64,000 nt of DNA from Arthrobacter subterraneus (GTDB taxonomy: Bacteria > Actinomycetota > Actinomycetes > Actinomycetales > Micrococcaceae), in NCBI RefSeq assembly GCF_900099735.1, contig NZ_FNDT01000001.1, positions 551,722 to 615,721 on the forward strand, given 5' to 3'. The notes under the pieces are model-generated. The model had not been told where the DNA came from. It searched no databases and worked only from the letters and a program-made list of their open reading frames with translations. Positions within the stretch are counted from its first letter, which is position 1, and every line of letters starts with the position of its first letter. Positions 36,115 to 47,463 of the stretch are shown here, in pieces. The position numbers and the translations under genes were made by a program.

Positions 36115-36537
36115 TTAGCGGGTGGGATCGCCCCGCCAGATCATGAGCGCCTGGCTGCGCGGCCGGGGCCGCTGCCCCCGCGCCAGGGTCACGACGTCGC
36201 CTGCGAGACCCGCAGCGAACACCCGGCTGGTCTCGGACCTGCGGCGCTGGGACAGCTCCTCCGTGAGCTCACTCACCCGATGCTGGAGGGCCATGACCTG
36301 GTTCTCCAGTTCCAGGATGCGCCGGATGCCCTCGAGCGAGATGCCCTCCTGGGACAGCCGCTGGACCTCACGCAGGACGTTGACGTCCCGCTGCGAGTAG
36401 CGGCGGGCGCGTCCCGGTGCCCTGCTCGGGGTCACGAGGCCGAGCCGGTCATACTGACGCAGCGTCTGGGGGTGCATGTCCGCCAGCTCCGCCGCTACGG
36501 AGATGACGTAGATCGGCATATTGATGTCAACAGACAT
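36115..36537 (-). CDS. hspR: MerR-family heat-shock repressor HspR
   Basis: A 140-residue repressor. The MerR helix-turn-helix is seen in YVISVAAELADMHPQTLRQYDRLGLV, followed by RRYSQRDVNVLREVQRLSQE and a coiled-coil dimerisation helix (about 75-100). HspR represses the dnaK operon and often clpB in actinobacteria, with DnaK as co-repressor. It is last in the dnaK-grpE-dnaJ-hspR operon, as in Streptomyces. HAIR sites upstream of dnaK and clpB in this window are its expected targets. Confidence 0.95.
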   Translation of the reverse strand: MSVDINMPIYVISVAAELADMHPQTLRQYDRLGLVTPSRAPGRARRYSQRDVNVLREVQRLSQEGISLEGIRRILELENQVMALQHRVSELTEELSQRRRSETSRVFAAGLAGDVVTLARGQRPRPRSQALMIWRGDPTR

Positions 36538-36574
36538 GGTGTTTCTCCCCTCTGCTGCCTAGATTGCCCACACC

Positions 36575-37564
36575 CTACAGCCGCGCCTTCTCGGCCAGGC
36601 TGGCGCGTGGGTCAGCGTCCTTCGTGGCGTTGGCGAACGCCTCGACCGCGGCTGCCGCGTCCTTGTTGAGATTCTGGGGAACGACGACGTCGATGGTCAC
36701 CAGCAGATCACCAGTTACCTTCGAAGTCTTCACCCCGCGCCCCTTCACCCGCAGCGTCCTGCCGGACGGGGTACCCGCCGGCACCTTGACCGTGACCTTC
36801 TCACCGTCGAGGGTGGGGACCTCGATCTGCGCTCCCAGCGTGGCCTCCGGGAAGGTGACCGGCACGTGCACCCGGATGTTGTCGCCGTCGCGCTGGAAGA
36901 ACGGATGCGGCTTCACATTGACGGTGACCATCAGGTCCCCGCTTCCAGCCGGGCCGTTCTGGCCCTTGCCGCGCACCCGGACCTTCTGTCCGTCCCGGAT
37001 GCCGGCCGGAATCCGCACATCGATGACCTCACCGGACGGTTCCCGCAGACCGATGGTGGTCCCGCGGATTGACCCCGCGAAAGAGATGGTGGTGCTGGCG
37101 GTGCGGTCCGCTCCCTTGCGGGGCGGTGCCTGGTAGCCGGGGAATCCGCCGCCGGAGGAGTAGCCGCCGCCGCCGAACAGGTCGGCGAATTCGGGGGGCA
37201 AATTACTGCCGCCGCCGAAGCCGCCGCGCTGGCGGCCCGCGGACTGGCCGAAAAGATTGCCGAACACATCCTCGAATCCTGCGCCGCCGGCTGCCCCGCC
37301 GGGCCCGCCCGCTGTGAACCGGGCCCCGCTTCCCATGGCCCGGATGGCGTCGTACTGCTGGCGCTCCTCGGGATCGGACAGCACCGAATAGGCCTCGGAA
37401 ATGTCCTTGAACATCCTGTCCGAGCCGCCTGTGCTCTGGTTCTGGTCCGGGTGGTGTTTCCGGGCGAGTTTCCGGTAGGCCTTCTTGATGTCGGCGTCGG
37501 AGGCGTCCTTGGGCACGCCAAGGATCTTGTAGAAGTCCTTGTCGACCCAATCCTGACTAGCCAT
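36575..37564 (-). CDS. dnaJ: DnaJ-family co-chaperone lacking the zinc-finger domain
   Basis: A 329-residue J protein. The J domain has the HPD motif (KHHPDQN, about 39-45), followed by a Gly/Phe-rich linker with [11 protein letters not shown] and two C-terminal substrate-binding domains. No CxxCxGxG repeats are found, so this is a type II (DnaJ-B/CbpA-like) member. It stimulates DnaK ATPase. ATG 37564 is chosen as the family start ([12 protein letters not shown]); a longer frame is spurious. It lies in the heat-shock operon between grpE and hspR. Confidence 0.94.
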   Translation of the reverse strand: MASQDWVDKDFYKILGVPKDASDADIKKAYRKLARKHHPDQNQSTGGSDRMFKDISEAYSVLSDPEERQQYDAIRAMGSGARFTAGGPGGAAGGAGFEDVFGNLFGQSAGRQRGGFGGGSNLPPEFADLFGGGGYSSGGGFPGYQAPPRKGADRTASTTISFAGSIRGTTIGLREPSGEVIDVRIPAGIRDGQKVRVRGKGQNGPAGSGDLMVTVNVKPHPFFQRDGDNIRVHVPVTFPEATLGAQIEVPTLDGEKVTVKVPAGTPSGRTLRVKGRGVKTSKVTGDLLVTIDVVVPQNLNKDAAAAVEAFANATKDADPRASLAEKARL

Positions 37565-37651
37565 CTGACTCCTCCTCTCGTTCAAATCTTCATGGTGTCC
37601 GGTGGGGGACGAAGGGAGCCCCCGAACGGGGGCTCCCTGCATCCATCCTGT

Positions 37652-38332
37652 TTACTCCGGTACCGCTACGATCACCTGGGCGGCGCGCAGGACGCGGTCT
37701 CCCTTTTTGTAGCCCGTGCGGAGGATCTGGCTGACGCTGTCGAACTGCACCTCGGCACTCGGCTGCTGGATGAGCGCCTCGTGGATGTTCGGATCGAACT
37801 CCACCCCGGTCTCATCGATGCGGGAAAGGCCGTAGGTCTTCAGCGCGTTCTCCAGCTTCGTGGAAATCGCCGCAAACGGCCCGTCCGCAAGGTCGCCGTG
37901 CTGGCGGGCGGCGTCGATGTCATCCAGTACCGGCATAAGGGAGTTCAGTACCCCGATCACTGCCATGTCCCGTGCCACGTCGCGGTCCCGCTCCACCCGC
38001 TTCCGGTAGTTGACGTACTCGGCCTGGAGCCGCAGGAGGTCATTCCGGAGCTCAGCCTCAACGTCGGTCGACGCCGCGGGAATCTCCTCCCCGCCGCCGG
38101 CCTCGTTGAGGATGGCCTCGGCCTGCGCCAGGGCGTCCACACCGCCGTCCGGGTCTTCCGCGGGCGCGGGCTCCTGCCCGGTACCCGCTGAGGGTTCCGG
38201 GTCAGGATTGCCCGCGCCGGCGTCCTGCTGCTGCTCCTGCCCACGGACCTTGCCCGTTTCCGGATCAATCTTCCGGTTGTCCCGGAAGCTGACCGGCTCG
38301 GAGTGCTCTTCTTCGTTTCCGTGGTGAGGCAT
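37652..38332 (-). CDS. grpE: Nucleotide exchange factor GrpE
   Basis: A 226-residue protein with an acidic, Pro/Ala/Gln-rich N-terminal third, a long coiled coil (RLQAEYVNYRKRVERDR) and the C-terminal beta domain ending in GDRVLRAAQVIVA, the GrpE signature. It releases ADP from DnaK. ATG lies 2 bp after the dnaK stop. The 87-bp gap to dnaJ has no obvious promoter. Confidence 0.95.
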   Translation of the reverse strand: MPHHGNEEEHSEPVSFRDNRKIDPETGKVRGQEQQQDAGAGNPDPEPSAGTGQEPAPAEDPDGGVDALAQAEAILNEAGGGEEIPAASTDVEAELRNDLLRLQAEYVNYRKRVERDRDVARDMAVIGVLNSLMPVLDDIDAARQHGDLADGPFAAISTKLENALKTYGLSRIDETGVEFDPNIHEALIQQPSAEVQFDSVSQILRTGYKKGDRVLRAAQVIVAVPE

Positions 38333-38334
38333 GG

Positions 38335-40360
<2,026 letters not shown>

Positions 40361-40383
40361 GGGGTACGACGTCGGGAGATCCC

Positions 40384-41229
40384 TTAGAGGCAGCGCGGCT
40401 GGAAGGCCGGGTCCGCCGGCCCTTCCTGCGTCAGCGCATGGGACACCAGCCGGTGCACCACCGGATCATTCGGCGCCTGGTCATGCTCAATCAGGTCCAG
40501 CGCGCATTTGTCCTGGATGGTGATGTTGGTGACCTGCCTGGCCGGTCCGTCGAGGAACTGGCTGGTGTACGGCGTGACCACCTCGTCATATTTGGTGCTG
40601 ATGACGGTATAGGCGGGTCCGTTGACGGTGTCGCCGATGGAGTTCAGCTCAGTCAGGAACGGTGAGCCGGCCTCCTGATCCGCGCACGCCTGGCACAGGA
40701 AGCCGGAATCAGAGGTTGTCACGGGTCCGTCCCCGGAAGGCACGAGGACACCTTCGGTCCCGTGGTTGGACGGAGCAATTCCCACCAGGTGGTTGACCTT
40801 CTTTGCGCCTCCGAGGAAACCGATGTAGTAGCGCGGCATCATGCCGCCCTGGCTGTGGCCCACCAGATCCACCTTCCGCGCCCCCGTGGCGCCGAGGACA
40901 GCGTCAACAAAGGAGCCCAGTTCAGCGGCGGAGTCAGCCACCGGGCCGGTGGCGTCGATGCCGTTGGTGGTTCCGTAGTTGAGGGCAAAAACGCAGTATC
41001 CCTGCCCGGCGAGGACCGGCGAGAGCGTGGACCAGTTCTTCAGCATGCTCTCGAAAGTTCCGGGCACGAGGATGACGGGATACGGGTGTTCCGCACTCGG
41101 TTTGCAGGACCAGTTGTTTGCGCCGGGCGGGGAAATGTCCTCGGTATCGGCTGCGGCGGGTGCTGCCCCGGCCAGGCTTCCGCCAAGCAGGGCCGCAGTG
41201 GCAAGGATTGTCGACAGGCGGTGTGGCAT
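40384..41229 (-). CDS. Secreted lipase/esterase (class 2 alpha/beta hydrolase)
   Basis: A 281-residue exported enzyme. The signal peptide (about 1-27) is followed by an AADT cleavage region. The oxyanion-hole segment is VILVPGTFES and the nucleophile elbow is VGHSQGG; a C-terminal His in DPVVHRLVSHAL region is a candidate third triad member. It belongs with actinobacterial triacylglycerol lipases of PF01674. Six cysteines could form disulfides. Substrate chain length is unknown. It is read toward dnaK and ends at the hairpin described above. Confidence 0.88.
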   Translation of the reverse strand: MPHRLSTILATAALLGGSLAGAAPAAADTEDISPPGANNWSCKPSAEHPYPVILVPGTFESMLKNWSTLSPVLAGQGYCVFALNYGTTNGIDATGPVADSAAELGSFVDAVLGATGARKVDLVGHSQGGMMPRYYIGFLGGAKKVNHLVGIAPSNHGTEGVLVPSGDGPVTTSDSGFLCQACADQEAGSPFLTELNSIGDTVNGPAYTVISTKYDEVVTPYTSQFLDGPARQVTNITIQDKCALDLIEHDQAPNDPVVHRLVSHALTQEGPADPAFQPRCL

Positions 41230-41360
41230 GCGTTGAAACCTCTTCGTATCATCGAAGCTCCCCGGGCGGGAGCGGGCATCGCACAGACGCTAGCTACTCG
41301 CCGGTAACCTGCGCAACACGAATGGGAATATGTGCACGCTTCGGCGGCTGCCCACCGCAG

Positions 41361-43538
41361 CTATGCCCGGTGGGCGGGCTCTTTCCGCTCCTCCTGCTCA
41401 CTTTCAGCCTCCCGGCCAAGGGTGGCTCCGCCGTCGTGCCGCGCCAGTGCCGACGGCCACCAGATCTTCGGGCCGATGTCATACGCGAGGGCCGGGACGA
41501 GCAGGGACCGGACAATCACCGTGTCCAGCAGCACGCCGAATGCCACAATGAACGCAATCTGGGCAAGGAAGAGGATCGGGATGACCCCGAGGGCCGCGAA
41601 GGTTGCCGCCAGCACGATCCCCGCGGAGGTGATCACGCCGCCGGTAACGCCGAGGCCGCGGAGGATGCCCGGGCGCGTACCGATACGCAGTGACTCCTCC
41701 CGCACGCGGGTCATCAGGAAGATGTTGTAGTCGACCCCGAGTGCCACGAGGAACACAAAGCCGAAAAGCGGCACGGAGGCATCGGCGCCGTCGAACCCGA
41801 GAACGTTGTTGAACACCAGGGCCGAGACGCCAAGCGCCGTCGCGTAGGACAGCACCACGGAGGCGATGAGCAGCAGGGGCGCCAGCACCGACCGCAGCAG
41901 CAGCATCAGGACGGCCAGGATGACCACCAGGACGATCGGAATGATCTTCGCCAGGTCCGCCTGGGCGGTCACATTGGTGTCCAGGGCCACCGCGGTCACG
42001 CCGCCCACCAGCACCTCCGGGCTCACCGTATCGAGGTCCGTGCGCAACTGCCGGACGAGTTCCTCAGCCTCCGCGGAGTCGGCCTGGAAGTCGAGGGTGG
42101 CACGGACCAGGACATTACCCCCGCGAACGACGACGTCGCCTCCCTGTTCCGCGACCACGGTCGCCTCGGTGACACCCTCCTGCCGGTCGAGCACGTCGAG
42201 CACGCCGTCCTGCTGCCCTTCCGGCACGATGATCGTGACCGGGCTGCCGGCGCCGGCGTCGAAGTGGCGCGCCAGCGCGTCCTGTCCGTCCACCGCATTG
42301 GACGGCGCCAGGATCAGCGAGGACTGGGGCACTCCGGAGGCCTGCAGCTGCAGGAGGCCGAGGGAACCCGCCCCGAGCACCACCAGCGAGACGATCCACA
42401 CCGGCCGCGAGGACCGTGAAATCACGCGGCCGACGCGCTTCCAGATTCCGCGCAACCCCTCAAGCCCGGTGACGTTCCGGCCATGCACGCCGGCCGGGTG
42501 GGTGCCCGCCTTCGGCCGAAGCGGCCAGAACGCGCTCCGGCCGAAGAGAAGGAGGAGCGCCGGCAGGAGTGTCAGAGCCGCAAGCAGCGAGAAGACAATG
42601 CCGATGGCGGCGATGGGACCAAGACTCCGGTTTGAGTTCAGGTCCGAGAAGAGCAGGCACAGCAGCGCGAGGATCACCGTTGCGCCGGAGGCCACGATCG
42701 GCTCCACCGAAGCCCGGTAGGCTACCCGCATGGCATCCCACTTTGAGCTGAACTCGGTGAGCGTTTCCCGGTAGCGTGCCACCAGCAGCAGTGCATAGTC
42801 CGTGGCCGCGCCGATCACGAGGATGGACAGGATGCCCTGGCTCTGGCCGCTCAGCTCGATCCAGCCCCACAGCGCGAAGGCGTAGACCAGCAGGATCGAC
42901 GTGGCGAGCGCAAACACAGAGGTGAACAGGACGAGGAACGGCAGGATGAGCGCGCGGTAAACGCCCAGCAGGATCACGAAGACCGCGGCGAGCGCAACGG
43001 CGAGCAGGATTCCGTCAATACCGCCGAAGGCGCTGACCAGGTCGGCCGTGAATCCGGCGGGGCCGGTGACGTAACCTTCCGCACCGTCGGGCAGTTGGGC
43101 CTCCAGCACCTCGCGGAGTTCCGCCACCACCTCACCCAGCTCGGCGTCGTCGGATACGGAAGCAATGAACTGGATGGCGAGCCCGTCCTCCGAGGGAATG
43201 GGACCGAGCAGTGCAGGCTGCCCCTCGGCAGCCGGCTCAAGCCCGTCAACCTCCGCCAGCTCGCCGGCAATGTCCTGGTACAGCGCGAGTTCCTGCGGCG
43301 GAATTTCCGTCTCTGATTCGACGACAATGACGGCGGGCAGTGCCGTCGACTCGGTGAATGCCTTCTGCAGCTCTCCCGCCGCCGTGGACTCGGCGCCTGC
43401 GGGCAGGAAGGAGGCCTGGTCATTGCTCGAGACTTCCTCCAGCTTCCCGAAGGTGGGCCCGCCGAAGCCTGCACCGATGAACCACAGCACCACGATGAAC
43501 GCGGGGATGACCGCCCGAGCCCACTTCCTGTTGAACAT
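41361..43538 (-). CDS. MMPL/RND-family transporter
   Basis: A 725-residue protein with about twelve membrane helices in two halves, each with a large extracytoplasmic loop: helix 1 at about 15-30, helices 2-6 at about 180-330, helix 7 at about 350-375, then the second loop and helices 8-12. Motifs such as GAATDYALLLVARYRE and ALGVDYNIFLMTRVREE, with conserved Asp-Tyr pairs for proton coupling, match MMPL proteins, which export lipids or drugs. ATG 43538 has GGAAAGG just upstream. It is divergent from a MarR regulator, its probable repressor. Confidence 0.93.
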   Translation of the reverse strand: MFNRKWARAVIPAFIVVLWFIGAGFGGPTFGKLEEVSSNDQASFLPAGAESTAAGELQKAFTESTALPAVIVVESETEIPPQELALYQDIAGELAEVDGLEPAAEGQPALLGPIPSEDGLAIQFIASVSDDAELGEVVAELREVLEAQLPDGAEGYVTGPAGFTADLVSAFGGIDGILLAVALAAVFVILLGVYRALILPFLVLFTSVFALATSILLVYAFALWGWIELSGQSQGILSILVIGAATDYALLLVARYRETLTEFSSKWDAMRVAYRASVEPIVASGATVILALLCLLFSDLNSNRSLGPIAAIGIVFSLLAALTLLPALLLLFGRSAFWPLRPKAGTHPAGVHGRNVTGLEGLRGIWKRVGRVISRSSRPVWIVSLVVLGAGSLGLLQLQASGVPQSSLILAPSNAVDGQDALARHFDAGAGSPVTIIVPEGQQDGVLDVLDRQEGVTEATVVAEQGGDVVVRGGNVLVRATLDFQADSAEAEELVRQLRTDLDTVSPEVLVGGVTAVALDTNVTAQADLAKIIPIVLVVILAVLMLLLRSVLAPLLLIASVVLSYATALGVSALVFNNVLGFDGADASVPLFGFVFLVALGVDYNIFLMTRVREESLRIGTRPGILRGLGVTGGVITSAGIVLAATFAALGVIPILFLAQIAFIVAFGVLLDTVIVRSLLVPALAYDIGPKIWWPSALARHDGGATLGREAESEQEERKEPAHRA

Positions 43539-43573
43539 GCCGATCCTTTCCAAAGTATCTCTGCAGGCTACTA

Positions 43574-43590
43574 TATCCATCATGGAGATA
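43574..43590. promoter_or_regulatory. Candidate MarR operator in the MMPL/MarR intergenic region
   Basis: TATCCATCATGGAGATA is a near-palindrome with a perfect TCCATCATGGA-type core (one odd central base). On the minus strand it overlaps a TATAGT sequence (43570-43575) that could be the -10 box for the MMPL gene. No experimental motif is known for this regulator, so this is inference. Confidence 0.35.
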
Positions 43591-43630
43591 ATTGGGTACT
43601 GGCTAATCTTGAGTTGAGCAAGGGAGGACC

Positions 43631-44101
43631 ATGGCCGCCGCACCCCGTGAACTGCTGGCCCTGCTGCAGCAGTTCACCGTCGAGACCGACCGTTACGTGG
43701 ATACCGTCAGCGTGCGGGATGACCTGCACAGGACGGACCTCAACGCGCTCGGAATCATGATGGGAGCCGCCCGGGCCGGCGTAACGGTGACGCCGGGGAT
43801 GCTGCGCCAGGCGCTCAACCTCAGTTCGCCGGCCACCACCGCGCTCATCGACCGGCTGGGCCAGGCAGGCCATGTCCGGCGCTCCCGCAGTTCGGTTGAC
43901 CGCCGGCAGGTCCACCTGGAAATGACGGAGAAAGCCCTGGATACCGGGTCCCGGCTGTTTGCGCCGCTGGCCCGTGAAGTGGAGGCTGCGCTGTCCGGGT
44001 ACTCCCCCACTCAGATCGAGCTGCTCAGCGACATGATGCGCAAGGTCACCGCTGCCACCGTGCAGGCACGCCAGCAGGCGCTCGGCGGTCCGCCGGAGTA
44101 A
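43631..44101 (+). CDS. MarR-family transcriptional regulator
   Basis: A 156-residue winged-helix regulator. The DNA-binding region contains TPGMLRQALNLSSPATTALIDRLGQAGHVRRSRSSVDRRQVHLEMT, the MarR recognition helix and wing (within about 52-98). Helical N- and C-termini would dimerise. Divergent from the MMPL transporter, so probably a repressor of it and of itself. The following methyltransferase begins 1 bp after its stop, so the two are co-transcribed. Confidence 0.92.
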   Translation: MAAAPRELLALLQQFTVETDRYVDTVSVRDDLHRTDLNALGIMMGAARAGVTVTPGMLRQALNLSSPATTALIDRLGQAGHVRRSRSSVDRRQVHLEMTEKALDTGSRLFAPLAREVEAALSGYSPTQIELLSDMMRKVTAATVQARQQALGGPPE

Positions 44102-44102
44102 C

Positions 44103-44909
44103 GTGTCGATCATGAGCGATGAGGTCTACTCCCACGGTCATCACACCAGCGTGACCAGCGCGCACGCCACGCGCCGCGCCTCCGACTCCGCCGGCTACCT
44201 CCTCGAGCATCTTTCCTCCGGGATGGACCTCCTCGACGTCGGCTGCGGACCCGGAAGCATCACCGCAGACTTCGCGGCGCTGCTGGACCCCGGCCGGGTG
44301 ATCGGCATGGACCGGTCGGAGGACGTCGTGGCCCTGGCTGAACGGACCTACGCCGGAGTGGAGAACCTGCACTTCCGCACGGGCAACGTCTATGACCTCG
44401 ATCTTGAAGACGAGTCCGTCGACGTGGTCCACGCCCACCAGGTGCTGCAGCACCTCACCGATCCGGTAGCCGCGCTGCGTGAAATGCACCGCGTCACGCG
44501 GCCGGGAGGGATCATCGCCGTCCGTGACGCCGACTTCCACGCCATGGCCTGGTACCCGCCCACCCCGGAACTCGACGAGTGGATGGAAACCTACCAGCGG
44601 CTCGCCCGCAGCAACAGGGCAGAGCCCGACGCCGGCCGCCACCTCCTCGCCTGGGCGCACGAGGCGGGCCTCGCCGAGGTGGAGGCGTCGTCGTCGAACT
44701 GGTTGTATGCCACGGCCGAGCGGCGCCGCTGGCACGCGGACACCTGGGCCGAGCGGGTACTCAGCTCCGCCTTCGCCGACCAGACGCTCGAGCGTGGACT
44801 GGCAGACCGGGCCGCGCTGGAACGGATGGCCGCGGGCTGGCGGCGCTGGGGCGAGTCACCGGATGGCTGGTTCCTCATCCCCTGCGGCGAACTCATCATC
44901 CGGGTGTGA
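44103..44909 (+). CDS. Class I SAM-dependent methyltransferase
   Basis: A 268-residue enzyme of the Methyltransf_11/ubiE-like type. Motif I is LLDVGCGPGSIT; the acidic residue of motif II is in VIGMDRSE, and LDLEDESVDVVHAHQVLQHL is motif IV and beyond. The GTG at 44103 is favoured because GGAG lies 5 nt before it; ATG 44112 is an alternative start. Co-transcription with MarR suggests it modifies or detoxifies the same class of small molecule that the MMPL pump handles, but no substrate is indicated. Confidence 0.85.
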   Translation: MSIMSDEVYSHGHHTSVTSAHATRRASDSAGYLLEHLSSGMDLLDVGCGPGSITADFAALLDPGRVIGMDRSEDVVALAERTYAGVENLHFRTGNVYDLDLEDESVDVVHAHQVLQHLTDPVAALREMHRVTRPGGIIAVRDADFHAMAWYPPTPELDEWMETYQRLARSNRAEPDAGRHLLAWAHEAGLAEVEASSSNWLYATAERRRWHADTWAERVLSSAFADQTLERGLADRAALERMAAGWRRWGESPDGWFLIPCGELIIRV

Positions 44910-44926
44910 AGTTATAGGGTGAGGCG

Positions 44927-46546
44927 ATGATGAGCCGGCCCCGACTCCAGGATCCTGACCACTTCGACGTTGTTGTGGTGGGCGGTGGCCACAACGGACT
45001 GGTGGCGGCGGCGTACCTGGCCCGGGCCGGCAGATCCGTGGTCGTCCTTGAGCGCCAGGACCATGTGGGCGGCGCCGCGGTCTCTGCGGAGGCCTTCCCC
45101 GGCACCGGCGCCCGGCTGTCCCGCTACTCCTACCTGGTGAGCCTGCTTCCGCAGCAGATCATCAAGGACCTTGACCTTGACCTGCAGCTGGTACGACGCC
45201 GGTATTCCTCCTATACGCCGGTGCCGGGTTCGGATGCGGGCCTGCTGGTCGACAATCTCGACGGCGAGGCCACGCGAGCGGGCTTTGAACGGATCGGCGC
45301 CGGGGAGGATGCGGCCGGCTTCGCATCCTTCTACCGGAGCACGGCCCTGCTGGCGAGGAAACTGTGGCCCACCGTCACTGCCCCGCTGCTGCGCCGGTCC
45401 GAGGCCCGGGCGCTGGTCGGCGATGACGAGGTGTGGGAAAGCTTTCTTGAACGCCCGGTCGGCGAAGTGATCGAGCGCACTGTCAAGGATGACCTGGTGC
45501 GTGGCGTGCTGCTGACCGACGCACTGATCAGTACCTTTGCCAGCGCTCATGATCAGGACCTGCAGCAGAACAAGTGCCTGCTCTACCACGTGATCGGCGG
45601 CGGAACCGGCGACTGGGACGTGCCTGTCGGCGGGATGGGTGCCGTCTCCGGCGCCCTGGAACGTGCGGCCCGGGAGGCCGGCGTGGTGATCCGGACCGGA
45701 GCGGAGGTGACCGCCGTGGCGCCCAACGGCGTCGTCCATTATGGCGGTGGCGCTCCGCACCGTGTGAGCGGTGAATTTGTCCTCGCCAATGTGACACCCG
45801 CTGTGCTGGGCCGGCTGATGGGGGGGCCGGAAGCGTCCGGGTTCACGGCGCCGCAGCATCACGCTCCGGAGGGAGCGCAGGTAAAGGTGAACATGCTGCT
45901 CTCGCGGCTGCCCCGGCTGAAGGATCCCGAAGTAAGCCCGGAGCAGGCATTCGGCGGAACGCTCCACATCAACGAGACCTACTCGCAGCTGGAGAGTGCC
46001 CATGCCGCGGCGTCCTCCGGCCGGGTTCCCAGTCCGCTGCCGATCGAGATCTACTGCCACTCCCTGGCGGATTCCTCGATCCTCTCGCCGGAACTGCGGG
46101 AATCGGGCGCGCATACACTGACTGTTTTCTCCCTGCAGACTCCGCACCGGCTGGTGGTGGGCGGGGACCATGACGCCCACCGGGCGGCGCTGCAGGCGGC
46201 CGTCCTGGAATCACTGAACAGCGTGCTGGCTGAGCCCATCGAGGACTGCCTCCTTGCGGGGCCGTCGGGCGATCCCTGCATCGAAACCAAGACCACCCTC
46301 GATCTCGAGGAAACCCTGGGCCTGACCGGCGGAAATATCTTCCACGGCCCGCTCTCCTGGCCCTTCGCGGACGACGACGACCCCCTCGACACCCCCGCCC
46401 GGCGGTGGGGCGTGGCGACGGACCATCCGCGCGTCCTGTTGTGCGGCGCGGGCTCCCGTCGCGGCGGAGGCGTCAGCGGACTCGGCGGGCACAGCGCCGC
46501 AATGGCGTTGCTTGAGGACGAGCAGGACGCAGCGACCTACGATTGA
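44927..46546 (+). CDS. FAD-dependent oxidoreductase (phytoene desaturase/PYROXD2-like)
   Basis: A 539-residue flavoprotein. The N-terminal dinucleotide-binding site is VVVVGGGHNGLVAAAYLARAG with VVVLE, followed by a GGAAVSAEAFPG segment, and the C-terminal FAD motif near GAGSRRGGGVSGLGGHSAAM. This is the NAD(P)/FAD-dependent group related to carotenoid desaturases and human PYROXD2. No carotenoid genes are adjacent, so a role in pigment synthesis is not supported. It follows the methyltransferase by 17 bp and precedes the phosphatase by 3 bp. Confidence 0.88.
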   Translation: MMSRPRLQDPDHFDVVVVGGGHNGLVAAAYLARAGRSVVVLERQDHVGGAAVSAEAFPGTGARLSRYSYLVSLLPQQIIKDLDLDLQLVRRRYSSYTPVPGSDAGLLVDNLDGEATRAGFERIGAGEDAAGFASFYRSTALLARKLWPTVTAPLLRRSEARALVGDDEVWESFLERPVGEVIERTVKDDLVRGVLLTDALISTFASAHDQDLQQNKCLLYHVIGGGTGDWDVPVGGMGAVSGALERAAREAGVVIRTGAEVTAVAPNGVVHYGGGAPHRVSGEFVLANVTPAVLGRLMGGPEASGFTAPQHHAPEGAQVKVNMLLSRLPRLKDPEVSPEQAFGGTLHINETYSQLESAHAAASSGRVPSPLPIEIYCHSLADSSILSPELRESGAHTLTVFSLQTPHRLVVGGDHDAHRAALQAAVLESLNSVLAEPIEDCLLAGPSGDPCIETKTTLDLEETLGLTGGNIFHGPLSWPFADDDDPLDTPARRWGVATDHPRVLLCGAGSRRGGGVSGLGGHSAAMALLEDEQDAATYD

Positions 46547-46549
46547 TGC

Positions 46550-47059
46550 ATGTACCGGATTGTCACTGTCTGCACCGGCAATATCTGCCGGTCTCCCATG
46601 GCCGAGATCATGCTGACCCAGGCTTTCGAGGAAGCCGGGCTGGGCGGCGAGGTGCTCGTGGATTCGGCAGGCACCACGGGCTGGGAGAGCGGCAACCCGA
46701 TCGACGAGCGTGCCGCCGCGAAGCTGACGGAACTGGGCCTGGCCAGTGAGGCCCACCGTGCACGGCAGTTCGATCCGGGCTGGTACGCGGAGCGGGACCT
46801 CATCCTCGCACTGGACGTGGACCACTACGAGGATCTCAAACTCGAGGCACCCGACGCCGAGAGCCGGGGCAGGGTGCGCATGCTGCGCGAGTTCGATCCC
46901 TCCGCAGCCGGCACCCCGGTCTCGGAACTCGGCATCTATGACCCCTGGTACGGCGACCGCGCCGACTTTGAGGCGACCTGGCAGATGATCCACGACGCCG
47001 TTCCGGGCATTGTGCAGTACGTCCAGGATGAGCTGGCGCGCCGGCGCGCGTCCCGGTGA
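46550..47059 (+). CDS. Low-molecular-weight protein-tyrosine phosphatase
   Basis: A 169-residue phosphatase with the P-loop C8-TGNIC-R14-S at the N-terminus and the general-acid loop DPWYGD near residue 125-130. Both catalytic elements are intact. Such enzymes dephosphorylate bacterial tyrosine kinases or act in arsenate/stress pathways; no kinase is adjacent. It begins 3 bp after the FAD oxidoreductase gene. Confidence 0.92.
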   Translation: MYRIVTVCTGNICRSPMAEIMLTQAFEEAGLGGEVLVDSAGTTGWESGNPIDERAAAKLTELGLASEAHRARQFDPGWYAERDLILALDVDHYEDLKLEAPDAESRGRVRMLREFDPSAAGTPVSELGIYDPWYGDRADFEATWQMIHDAVPGIVQYVQDELARRRASR

Positions 47060-47202
47060 CTTCCCCTCCACAGCGTGGGGATCGTTAGAGGGTTATCCAC
47101 ATAGTGGCCGGTTGAGTCTCTCGAGGCCATCCCGCTTCGTACCGTTGCTGCATGACCGCATTCGACGCCCACGAATATTGGGCTGAACCGTACACAGCAG
47201 AG

Positions 47203-47226
47203 GTTGACCAACTAGACTTGGTCAAC
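47203..47226. promoter_or_regulatory. Perfect inverted repeat abutting the antitoxin start codon (operator candidate)
   Basis: GTTGACCAA (47203) and TTGGTCAAC (47218) are exact complements with a 6-nt spacer, and the repeat ends one base before the antitoxin ATG. The spacer holds TAGACT, a possible -10 box, which would place transcription start at or next to the ATG (a leaderless mRNA). Such a site fits autorepression by a Phd-type antitoxin. Confidence 0.65.
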
Positions 47227-47463
47227 ATGGGCCAGTACAACGTCCAAGAGGCGAAAACCCGGTTGTCGGAGTTACTTCATATGGTCGAGAAGGGCGACGA
47301 GGTCGTAATTGCCCGCGGCGGCAGACCGGTAGCGAAGCTCGTCAAGATCGAAAGACCCCTGAAACGGACTCTGGGTTTTCTGGGCCCGCTCGATGTGCCT
47401 GCGGAGGCGTTCGAACCGATGAGCAGGGAGGAGTTGGAGGCGTGGGAGCAACCGCTTATTTGA
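47227..47463 (+). CDS. Type II antitoxin, Phd/YefM family
   Basis: A 78-residue protein beginning MGQYNVQEAKTRLSELLHMVEKGDEVVIARGG (residues 1-32 contain the Phd/YefM DNA-binding fold), followed by PVAKLVKIE and an acidic C-terminal toxin-binding tail. ATG 47227 is chosen over an upstream ATG at 47152: the extra 25 residues do not fit the family, and a perfect inverted repeat would fall inside the coding region. No Shine-Dalgarno precedes 47227, consistent with leaderless translation. It overlaps the toxin gene by 22 bp. Confidence 0.88.
   Translation: MGQYNVQEAKTRLSELLHMVEKGDEVVIARGGRPVAKLVKIERPLKRTLGFLGPLDVPAEAFEPMSREELEAWEQPLI

Noticed and set aside
47093-47101. Perfect DnaA-box sequence TTATCCACA
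   Set aside because: Single copy; no cluster, no dnaA/dnaN nearby, so not an origin.
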